The translations under genes and the position numbers were made by a program. The notes under the pieces are model-generated. The model saw only the letters and a program-made list of their open reading frames with translations, made no database searches and was not told the origin of the DNA. Source: Gnetum montanum (Eukaryota > Streptophyta > Gnetopsida > Gnetales > Gnetaceae). Taken from it: a DNA stretch of 47,454 nucleotides. The stretch is taken from the NCBI GenBank assembly GCA_015680685.1, contig MNCI01016470.1, positions 1,229,939-1,277,392 of the forward strand. Reading direction: 5' to 3'. Positions 12,222 through 21,429 of this stretch are shown in pieces. The number at the start of each line of letters is the position of its first letter. The first letter of the stretch is position 1.

Positions 12222-13042
12222 TACCCCCATGACTGAATGAAAACTCCTAAAGTTCCTTTACAAAATTAGGAAGGTATCGAATTATTGACTAACACTTGAC
12301 ATAACAAAACTGAGTGTCACATTACAAAATTTTATTCTAGTGGATGCATACAAAATGACAAAGTGACAGAAAAATTGGATAGACATTAAAGATTGCAAAA
12401 TTTACAAAGGTCTTCAAAAATCCACTGAAGATGATTCTTCTTGTTTCTGCTAATGGTGGCAAACTTCTAATGTTGATTGTTATGTCGATGCTTCTCTGAT
12501 TATGTGGAACATTCTTGAAGGATGCACTAAAATTTCTTCTCATCATCCCATGGATCTAGCAAACATGCAATGCTTAAGCTGCTATCTTATATGTGCTATG
12601 ATTTTTCCATGGGCATATCCTTCATTGTCCCCTCTTAGCTTTGTTTTCATGCCTGGCAAAAGACCTTCTTCCTTATGTGTTTCTTTTAGCATCACCTGTA
12701 GTCACCAAAGGATTAGCATTAGTTTTGGTAAATTTTCCTTCATAACTAACCTTTTTCAAATCCCTTAGTTTTTATTTAAGCATAAGGTGATGATAGCATA
12801 TTATGCCCAAGGCTATGAGATAACTAAAATCATAAAGTTGTTCACATTATTTCAATCAATTACTATTGGTTACCATGATGTTCAAAAATAGGATGTTACA
12901 AAAATTTCAAAGCAAAAATCCCTAGTCCCCATGACTAATAAGCATAACTCTAGAAACACATGAGTTTTCAAACATCATGATAAAAAATAGTAATTAATTA
13001 AAATAATGTAAATAGCTTGATGATTTTAGTTACCTCATAGCC
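12222..13042 (-). other. Second, truncated internal region of the composite
   Basis: Bases 12222-12965 repeat the internal sequence next to LTR A. No gene is visible. The segment ends in an inverted repeat (separate entry) directly against the LTR C remnant; the primer-binding site and gag expected beside a 5' LTR are missing, so most of this unit has been lost. Confidence 0.6.
12811..13042. repeat. Inverted repeat, 78-bp arms
   Basis: Left arm 12811-12888 and right arm 12965-13042 are reverse complements at roughly 80-85% over 78 bases with no gaps, separated by 76 bases. The left arm is ordinary internal sequence also present once beside LTR A (about 6818-6893); the right arm is an extra, inverted copy abutting the LTR C remnant. 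Confidence 0.75.
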
Positions 13043-13138
13043 TTTTAGTACCCCCTACATCCAACCATAAAAATCACACCAACCATATAGTAGTTACTTG
13101 TATAGATGTCTAGCGAAGGTACCCCCTATGCTTCATCA
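13043..13138 (-). mobile_element. LTR C remnant (outer 5' LTR, mostly deleted)
   Basis: About 96 bases survive from an LTR of roughly 900. The left part (GTACCCCCTACATCCAACCA and following) resembles the inner end of LTRs A and B, and the right part ends ATGCTTCATCA as in their outer end (ATGCTTCATCA at 6321 and 12221). Then comes the target duplication ATCAC. The middle has been deleted. Confidence 0.6.
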
Positions 13139-13143
13139 ATCAC
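13139..13143. repeat. Target-site duplication, right copy (ATCAC)
   Basis: Exact match to 5436-5440. Confidence 0.75.
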
Positions 13144-13229
13144 ATATGTGAGAAACAAAAAATCATCTCCTTCTTTTTGGACATCAAGAAAAGGATAGAG
13201 AAAATAATCACTCAAGGTCTCAATCACTA

Positions 13230-14829
13230 GCCTCAGTTACATCCTTAGACTATGATCCCTCTATTTTTCTAGATGGTTGAGAAGTCTCCTCCTAATCATC
13301 ATCACTACTGGTGCTAGGCCAGCTCGATTACTACATATCCTCATTAGATAACTTAATTTGATGGATGGGAGCTTACTTGGAACAAAGCTTCACTTGAAAC
13401 TGAGATGAATCTAGAGGGTCTAGCTGAACTGGAGGCTACTGAACTAGAATCCATTAGGATAATATCCCAAAGATACTCTTCATAGAATGCTATTCAAAGG
13501 AGCTCGAAGCATTGGTTGATGAACGAACTAAATGAGCAAGCAATTTAGGATCACAATGCTTAGGTTGCTACATGCGAATATGATGTTCCCCTTGGACATG
13601 ATACAATGGTGCCTTAAGCTTTGAATTAGACTCCATCCCTAAGTCATAAGTACATAAAGGGCTGGATGTTGTAGAATGCCTCGGTGGAATGGAAACATCC
13701 TCCTCACTGTCAGAAATAGGAGGAGTAGTAACCTCCTCAAATACTTTCCCATCAAAGGAAGGTGGAATGCTAGCTACATCCAAATACTTACACAAGTAAG
13801 AGAGGCTCCTTCCAAGCTTCTTGATAGCTCATGCAAAGTTTTAGAGAAGATTCTTCAGTGATGAACTAATCTAGACAACCATGGATTTTGATCATTTTAG
13901 CTATGGAGATGCTTCCTTCTTCTTCTTCTATGATCTAGTGCTAGGTCCTACTTCAACTACATGTGAAAGACTCCTCTTCTCAACATATTCACTGAGACTC
14001 CTCTTTCCTTTAAGTAAAGGCATCTCTGGAATAGGTACACCTCTCTAACGGATCAACTAGCTACTGAGATAGGGGTACCCATGGATCCTTTCCTTGATAA
14101 AAAGACTTAGGATGTCCCGATAGAGTGTATGCCCCAAATCTAATGGTAGAATTGTGAGAAGATAGTAAAGCACATAGGCTTGGGGTGGTAGCAAATAACT
14201 ATAGCTTTCCCCTTTCACCATAATACAATAAGAGACAAGGTGTAAGCATCAGGAGTCATCAGGCTCCTCTCAACATAACCTCTTTCAAATTTAACATCTT
14301 TCTCAAACAATACGTTACAAAATTCATCATATGCTACATGCATGATACTAGTAGAATAGATGTCCTCCATGGAGTCAATGGTTACCTGAAACACATTTAG
14401 ACTAGAGATCCCAAGAATTGCATTCACAACTTTAGGAGAGACCTTGATGAGAATGCCCCCAATCATGGAAGTGAATGCCCCAACAACAACATTTTTAATG
14501 ATAATATTGCAATAGAATTCCCTAATTAAAACTTTAGGAACTAGAAAATTCATTGCAATGAAGGTTCTCCAATTCAAAGCTTTGAAACAATCCATTAATG
14601 TAGCTTGTCTATGAGTAAGAAAAGAAAAAGAGTTTTCAATAATAATGCTTATGGTTATAGTAGCCTCAAACCCATGTTGTGCACTTGTACTACAAAATTA
14701 TGACATGTAAGTGGATGATGCACTACTAAAACTCTCTCTAGATTTCTTCTTTGGAAACACTCTAGATGTTCGTACCTTCTTATGGGTCATCTTTGACAAA
14801 ATTTCTACTAATGGTGGAACCCTAGTCAT
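13230..14829 (-). pseudogene. Second reading frame of the copia-type element, plant-transposon-like domain
   Basis: Function unknown. From the ATG at 14829 one frame runs to about 14215 with one internal stop; later parts are in other frames. The N-terminal part contains LVPKVLIREFYCNI, GGILIKVSPKVVNAILGI and a downstream block with DAYTLSLIVLW. The pattern 'reFY.ni ... g..v.vsp..iN.iLgi' resembles the 'putative plant transposon protein' domain common in plant retroelement open frames (PF20167, named from memory). The C-terminal part (about 13230-13795) is rich in S, P, D and E. It lies downstream of the copia gag in the same orientation, where pol would normally be. It may be an acquired accessory frame or a leftover of another insertion. 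Confidence 0.45.
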
Positions 14830-14839
14830 CTATGTGGGA

Positions 14840-15390
14840 TCAAATGAGAATATGATAAAGAAATGGAGGTTTTAACTTTAATAGCAAACAAGGGTTTTAA
14901 ATGAAAAAATAAGAAATATTTTATAGAAGGAAGGTGTCTTTCTCATGTTTTAAAATCACAATAGATATCTTGCATACATAGTAGATGTCTTTCCCACAAG
15001 ACATGAAATCTCAGAGAGACATCTTTGCTCATCAGAAGGAATCTTTCTATAGATGTCTTTTATTTTGTAAAGACATCTTTGCAAAAACAAGATGGGATTT
15101 GGGAAGGGCTACAAAAGAACTATAGTATTAATGAAGGCTTGCAAAAACAAAAAAACTTACCTCTACTTACCTACTATTCCATCAAAAAGTAATGACATTT
15201 AGAGGGCTATAGAAGGAGTTTCCTCTTTTGAGAATTCTCTTCTCAACCAAACTTCTTCAATATCCAAGACTTGGCTTCCTCTTACAAATTTATTGGTGAG
15301 ATTATCTAATTCCCTTGTTCCTACCATTTCATTCTCCATTCTTTCTTGGTTCCTCTAGTATTTTGAGTTAACATCTGATCTCCCTTATGA
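14840..15390 (-). other. Spacer between the two reading frames of the copia-type element
   Basis: No clear gene. It carries several AGATGTCTTT/AAAGACATCT motifs (14930-15085) like those in the LTR U3. The frame of the gag continues weakly into 15300-15390 with stops. Confidence 0.4.
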
Positions 15391-15392
15391 TC

Positions 15393-17072
15393 CTACACAA
15401 AATCCTTCCTTGGTGCATTTTGATAAGACCAAGGAGTCCTATAATATGGCCAATTATTTATATGATAATACTTAAGATTGTAATGCCATTGTTCATGCCC
15501 TAACTTGTGACAATAATAGCACCTAGTCCTCCTATGGTAGTATGAGAGATTAGGATGATCAAACCTTTTAGGATCATTTTGATAAATGGGTGTTTCCTCT
15601 AATTTTGATGTTCTAGATTTTTCTTTTAGAGGATCATTTGATTGTGATGAGTTTATAGAAGATGATTGCTCTTGAGTGCAGCATTCCAAACCTCTCTTAT
15701 CATGTGGACTTATTCCTTTTCCAAGTGAGATTCAAAGGAATTCCTTTTCCTTTACCAATCTTTCATTTACTAATATGACATCTACAACTTTTACTTTGAC
15801 TTATTCTAAATATGAGGTTATCTTTTCATTCTTAGCCCTTAGGTCTGAGAGTTGTTTAGTAAGATTAAAAATAGTTAAATTTAACAAAGACATTTCTTGA
15901 TCTTTAAACTTGGCTTGTTTATTTAACTTATTGCAAAGACTTTGAAATGATAAAAGCTCATTGCATAAAAGATCAAACCTTTCTTCATCATTAAGATAAT
16001 CATTTGATGAATCAACATCATCATCAGTGAGGGCCATTTAGATGAGATGTGAATTTTTCACATCATCCTCAACTTCTTCCTCAGTCTACTCTCCATCATC
16101 CCAACTTGTATAGAAGTTAGTTTTATTTACCTCTTTAGTGGATTTGTTCTTGGGCTGCAACCTAAAATTACTATGACATTCAGAGTCCATATGACCTTTT
16201 CCTCCACAAACCGAACATTCTATAGAAGAGAAATTTAAGTTAGAATTCAAAAAAAATTTACCTCTTTCTTTACCTTTAAATTGATTAGATCTTTGCTAAT
16301 ATGTCCCCTTATTCCTTCTCATTATTTCTTGTTGTAGCTTCCTAGTGAGGAAGGAAATCTCATCTTCACTACCCTCATCATGCTCATTTATCTTCTTCTC
16401 CTTGGAGATAGTTTTTAGAGTAATAAGTCTTTCTTGGATGGCTCCTTTGCTTATGAGATTTATTTCATGAGCAATGAGATCACTTTGAAGATCTCAAAAT
16501 TTTATATTTGAGAAATCTCCAATTTCTTCCATAGCCATGACCTTTGGTATGAACTCTGATTGAATAGTTATGATCATTTTGATGATGACATCACTCTTGG
16601 ATAGATCTTTACCGATGCCTCTAATAACTATAATAATATCATTTGCTCTAGAGAAGTAATCTTTTATTTTCTCATCCTTTCTCTTTTTAACCTTATCACA
16701 TTCACTTTTCATAACTAATAATTTTGATTGCTTAACAATAGAGGTTCCTTCATAAGTAGCTTCTAAAGTTTGTCAAATTTTTTTGGCCATTTTACATCTT
16801 GCTACCCTATTAAATTCAGATTTATTTAAAGTGTAATATAAACAATTTTTTGCTTTTAAATTAAACATGAAGTTATCTTTCTCCTCTTGTGTCCATTTTT
16901 TGCAAGGCTTGATGATGCCTATGGAGCTATCAATAGGTGGAGTATAACCTTCAAGGATTAACTCCCAAAATTTAAACTCCATGGATTTGAGGAATCGTTG
17001 GATTCTAGCTTTCTAATAGGTGATGTCGAATCCATTGAACATGGGTGGCTTTGTGTAAGATGTCCCCTCCAT
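15393..17072 (-). pseudogene. Ty1-copia-type gag, single frame with nonsense mutations
   Basis: It would encode the nucleocapsid/capsid protein. The frame starts at the ATG at 17072, 30 bases after the primer site, and stays in one frame for about 560 codons. The UBN2-like gag region includes FNGFDI near the start, LYYTLNKSEFNRV, LEATYEGT, KKRKDEKIKDYFSR and LISKGAIQERL; a CCHC zinc knuckle follows at CSVCGGKGHMDSEC (about 16190-16235) and a second knuckle-like CYYCHKLGHEQWH near 15500 has lost its last cysteine. About eight stops interrupt it, at positions where TGG, CAG or CAA would be expected, but successive open segments remain in phase. No protease, integrase or RT follows. Confidence 0.75.
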
Positions 17073-17101
17073 TATTCACTCTTGATGAAGAAGAGTACCA
17101 G

Positions 17102-17113
17102 GCTCTAATATCA
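17102..17113 (-). promoter_or_regulatory. Primer-binding site, initiator tRNA-Met type
   Basis: On the minus strand, two bases after the 5' LTR end, the sequence TGATATTAGAGC matches the plant consensus TGGTATCAGAGC with two transitions. This is the usual primer of Ty1-copia elements. Confidence 0.75.
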
Positions 17114-17115
17114 CT

Positions 17116-18192
17116 TGTGGATCATTGAACTTAGAAGTGGGATGAATAAGTTCCCCAAATAAAAAATCCTTTAAAGCAAAGCACACACCAAAAATAATGT
17201 GGTTCTCTAACTTGGGTAGTCCACACTTGGAGGGTAGTTTACAAGCACACCTCCAAACAGTTTTGCTCTCAAATGTGGTTTGAAGGATACCACACCCTAT
17301 ACAAGCTCTAAGATCCACTTTGAAGTGATTCAACTCTATGAATCCACCTAATTTTGGAAGGCCCTGATAGGCTTAGAATGTGGTTTATAGGATCCCACAA
17401 CCTTTATAACTTGAGTTCTACTCTAGAGTGTTGTGATACTATACCAACACTCAATCCCACAGGATCCTGACAAGTTCAAGTATGATGCCTTTCCACAAGA
17501 AGCACATCAACCCTATAGGAAAAAAAAAAGAGAACAAAAATCATAATAAAAGAATGCAACTAAGTTTGTTGATCCTTACACTCTGAGACATAGCTCACTT
17601 TGACCAATTACAATAGACAAATGATTGTACAATGAGGAAAAATAATGATTACAATGATTACCAAATGATTACAATAGATAGTACACAATGCTTGTACATT
17701 TCCTAATGAGAATGAAGTCTTCTTATAGCTACGATGTTTCCAAATTCATCTCAAAACTTATGCAATGACTAACAAACTGTCATTGAAGATGTCCTTTTCG
17801 AGATTGAGATGTCTTTCTGCATCTAACCTCCTTTCTAAAAATATGTATTCTTTTGATGAAAGACATCTTTCTACAACATTCCTTCATTCTAGAAAGATGT
17901 CTTCTTCTAATGAAAGACATTTTTCTTTCTAGAAAGACGTCTATTATTTTGTAGAGACATCTTCTCCAGTACTACCTTCAATTCTACCAAGAAAACTACT
18001 GTATCTTGGAGATGTCTTTCTTCAACTTCCTTTGCATTTCAAATTCTTCATTCCTTGTATAGGTTCTTGAACTTCCACAAGCCTTCTTATCTCAATCCAA
18101 GTTCTTGTCCTACAAACACAACAACCACACAACCACACAAATAACCTTGTTCTCCATTTTTCTTAACATTTTTACATACCAAAAGGTCCACA
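17116..18192 (-). mobile_element. 5' LTR of the copia-type element
   Basis: Starts TGTGGACC at 18192 and ends GATCCACA at 17116 on the minus strand, 1077 bp. It carries the U3 cluster of AGATGTCTTT-like motifs (17785-18020) and a TATA-like CTATAAG near 17721-17729, giving an ordered U3-promoter-R/U5 layout. Right flank GAAAT is the second target duplication. Confidence 0.85.
17785..18020 (-). promoter_or_regulatory. U3 motif cluster, 5' LTR copy
   Basis: Repeated AGATGTCTTT/AAAGACATCT-type motifs, lying 170-410 bases into the LTR and upstream of the TATA-like site; as in the 3' LTR. Confidence 0.45.
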
Positions 18193-18197
18193 GAAAT
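18193..18197. repeat. Target-site duplication, right copy (GAAAT)
   Basis: Pairs with GAAAC at 4026-4030. Confidence 0.7.
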
Positions 18198-19200
18198 AGT
18201 GCCAAAACTTGTCAATCTTTAGTACCAACTCCCTTGCACTAGTTTTCTAGACCATCAAGAGCCCAAAAGTAACCATATTGAGCCTAGAAAATGGCTGGGC
18301 CAGTGTAGTCACTAGTAGAGCCCAACATAGTCATAAGAAAAAAATGCCAATTTTGTCTCAAAACAACCCTGGAATGACCCCCTCAAGTGCTCAAACTTCC
18401 CTAGAAAACCTCCAACCTCATACCATGTCCTGCTAAGGTTTAAAACTAGCAAAATCTAACCTTGTTTGACCAATATTGATCAATTTGTACCACATGTATT
18501 CCATTTTGATGAATTTAACCTTATTTCATGGTGTTGTGACTTGTTTTGACCTTGTTAGACATTGTTAACATTCATTACCATTAATTGACCTCATCTAGCC
18601 TCTACATCATGTTAGTTTCATCACATTTATCTTTTTTTATCTATTATGACCTCTATTGATTCCTATTTAGCCTTTGATTGGTGTTAAGTGATGGGGTTTG
18701 ACCATCTCTAACCATTGTTTGACACCATGTAACTATGACCTACCAAGCTCTTAAATTGGCAACATGGCCTACAATGGCCTTAATCTGGTAAAACATAACC
18801 TTAGTTAACCATGTTTGGCCTTATTTCTCATATTTTTATAGTGATTAAACTTGTTTTAACCTTTATTTTCCTTTATTTGGCCTTTGTAGCATCTTATATG
18901 TCTTCACCTACATTCCATAGCCTTAGTTGACCTTGCTTGGATTTTGTTTGAAATTGGAATAACATGTGTTTACATATTTAATAAGGTATCTTATATCATT
19001 TTAGCATTATTTACTCATTTTTCCTAGGTTCCACTTAATGTACTTATAGTTGACATGTAGGATTAGAATATAAACACTTGGAAGAAAATCACCTTGCCAT
19101 TATACTACATGGACCTCATGATGATGTTGAATGATGCGTTAACTCTAATTACCTAGATATTGAGCTTAAGAGCCTCAAAAATTACATAGCCTTAATATAA
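18198..19200 (+). other. Tat-like non-coding region resumed after the copia insertion
   Basis: No gene is visible. It begins with one more copy of the ~193-bp repeat core (about 18288-18313). From about 18390 to 18830 it holds loose copies of the motif 'ggccta..actagcaacat' that forms the tandem array at 24535-24840. The stretch leads directly into the pol fragment. Confidence 0.5.
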
Positions 19201-19227
19201 AAACCTCTAGAGTGGCCTAAAAACCTA

Positions 19228-21420
19228 GTCAAACCCCTTGACCTTGAGGCTGGCAACATTACCGAAGACTCTCTAGTTGAGGTTTCTGTTATGACACATA
19301 GTGGTGAAGAGAAAACCTTGAAACTAAGTTTCTCACTAGAACCTCAACAAGCTCAAGACATCATCAAGGTCCTACAAGATAACATTAATTCATTTTCCTA
19401 GTCATATGAAGATATGTCATGTCTACTCTATCAAAAACAAGATGATGAAGTAGAGTTGCCAGTTTACTACTTAAGCCATGCATTAGTTGCCCATGAGACC
19501 TGATACACCAAAGTGAAGAAGTATTATCTAGCACTAGTCTCCTCATTGAAGAAGTGCAGATGCAACCTCTTTAAGAGCCAAGTCAACATCATTTGCAAAG
19601 ATAACATGCTTAGAGCCATAATGACCAAGATTTATAAAATTAGTCATATAGCCCAATGGAAAGCTATAACAGTGGGGTTTGACCGACATTACATTTCTCA
19701 AGCATCAATGAAAAGTCAAGCTATAGACATACAACTTACTGTTTCAGTGGTAGAAGAGCATGTAGTCATAGATCCTGAGTTCCACGATGAACACATTAAT
19801 ATCATTAGCCAAGTGCTTAAGGATTATGAGGTGGTCATGCACTTTGACAAAGCATCAACTACCCATGGGGCTAGTGCCACTATTATTATAATGCTCCCAT
19901 CTAGTGAAATCCAACCCTTTGCCTATCATTTCAAATTCCCATGTACCAACAATATAGCAAAGTATGAGGGTTTGATCAAAGAGATGATGGTAACCTATGA
20001 CTAAGGAATAAAATTCTTGATAATCAAAGATGATTCACAACTTGTGGTTAACTAAGTAATTAAGGTTTATGCATGGAAAGCCAAACATTTGCAACCTTAC
20101 TATGACATAGAAAAGAAATTTCTACAACAATTTACAAATATTAATATCTAGCATGTGCTCTGAAATAAGAACACCGTAACCAATGCCATTGCAATGCTAA
20201 CCCTTAATGTGATGCCAGATGTGTTTAGCAAGTTTTCCACCTTGATTATGGACTATGTTATTTCCATCATGCAGAGCACTGAGGATACCTCCATAGTTGT
20301 AGTTCATACCGCTCTCCCAAAGGAGTGGTATGATGATATTAATTTTTACCTTGTGCATGGTGAACCTTCACAAGGCCTGATTTCTACTCAAAAGGATGTT
20401 GTATTAGATGATCAAAATAGTGTGTCATAGTAGGTAATAACACATGATGTCAAAGGTCCTATGATGGCATATTATTAGTATGCTTGGATAAAATCAAAGC
20501 CTACACAGCCCTAGAGTAGGTTCACAAGGGTGTATGTGGGGGACAAATAGGCCCTAGAGCCATGGCTACCAAGATTAGATGGTTAGGCTATTCCTAGTCC
20601 TATATGGAAAGTGATTTCTTGCAGAAGGATAAAACTTGTGACATGTGCCAATGGTATAGTAACCTCATACACATACTACCAACTAAGTTACAGAATACTT
20701 AGATCACTTGGTCATTTCAACATTGGGGGTTGGGTATCTTTAGATCTATAACACCTAAGTCTTCTACAGGGCATAATTTCATCATCACTACAACCGAATA
20801 CTTTACAAAGTAGGTTGAAGCTATTTCCTTAAGGAAGACACTATTTGAATAAGTTTGTAGATTCATACTTGACAACATAGTAGCCTATTTTGGCATACCT
20901 ATTACCATAGTCACAGACAATTGGCCATAATTTAGTAGTCAAGAAATGAAAAAATTTTATCACAACCTAGGCATTAAGCACTTCTTCTCATTTCCATATT
21001 ATCCTAAAGCCTATAGACAAGTTGAAGCATGCAATAATTTCATCATCAACTTACTCAAGAAGATGTTGAATAATAGTAAATGCAAGTGGCATGACTAGCC
21101 TATCCATGCACTTTGGGCTTATAGAAAAACCTATTGAATTATGACTGGTGTAACACCATATAGCCTAGTTTGTGGTTCTAAAGCTATTTTACCTCGTGAA
21201 TTGTAGGTGCCATCACTTCGAGTAGCCTTATAAGACTTCATCAACGATGAACAAAATTGGGAGCTACATGCCATCGACCTAGACTTAGTGGAGGAGCAAC
21301 GGGTGTGAATGCTTGCTCACATCAAGTGATACTAGGATAAGACTCAGTGAGTTTGTCTTGTCATACCAAGAGTGCTTGTTCCACATCATTTCCATTTCAC
21401 CCCTTAAGCCCAACCCCGTA
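19228..21420 (+). pseudogene. Tat/Ogre-like Ty3-gypsy pol fragment: RNase H, second RNase H, integrase; RT missing
   Basis: One frame from 19246 to 20430 covers: a pre-RT segment (DSLVEVSVMTHSGEE ... INSFS-stop-SYEDM), then directly the RT-attached RNase H (LPVYYLSHALVAHE, ISHIAQWKAITVGFDRHYIS), then a second plant-type RNase H (MHFDKASTTHGASATIII, TNNIAKYEGLI, IKDDSQLVVN) retaining acidic positions. Integrase follows at about 20550-21420 in shifting frames: a CDMC zinc-binding remnant, WGLGIF where the first catalytic Asp is usual (now Gly), FGIPITIVTDN with the second Asp, and QVEACNNF with the Glu. Two RNase H domains point to the Tat/Ogre lineage. The RT palm and fingers are absent, and the frame is kept across the gap near 19400. 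Confidence 0.75.
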
Positions 21421-21429
21421 GCTTGATCA

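Larger units (their letters stand above)
5441..13138 (-). mobile_element. Three-LTR Athila-like composite nested in the copia-type element
   Basis: Layout on the plus strand: LTR A (5441-6321), internal region, LTR B (11259-12221), a second partial internal region, and LTR C remnant (about 13043-13138), all in minus orientation, with ATCAC on both outer sides. The right-hand neighbour of LTR A (from 6322) and of LTR B (from 12222) is the same sequence for several hundred bases, and LTR B is also followed on its other side by a decayed primer-binding site. One set of duplications around three LTRs fits an LTR-internal-LTR-internal-LTR product of unequal recombination. Only gag remains; no pol was found. 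Confidence 0.75.
4031..18192 (-). mobile_element. Non-autonomous Ty1-copia-type element, interrupted by a nested Athila-like composite
   Basis: Two direct repeats of about 1.0-1.1 kb (4031-5036 and 17116-18192) bound the element; both show the TGTGG...CCACA end structure (the left copy begins TATGG by one transition) and the ends are flanked by GAAAC/GAAAT. Reading the minus strand: 5' LTR, a primer-binding site like initiator tRNA-Met, a copia-type gag, a second reading frame (13.2-14.8 kb), a purine tract, 3' LTR. Removing the nested insertion (5441-13138) leaves roughly 6.4 kb. No protease, integrase or RT was found, so it would need another element for mobility. Confidence 0.8.

Noticed and set aside
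5408-13150. Shared 'atcacatatgtg' on the left flank (about 5412) and right flank (13139) of the composite
   Set aside because: The left copy ends 12 bases before the LTR, so it is not the target duplication; the adjoining ATCAC pair is. It was probably a short direct repeat in the original site.
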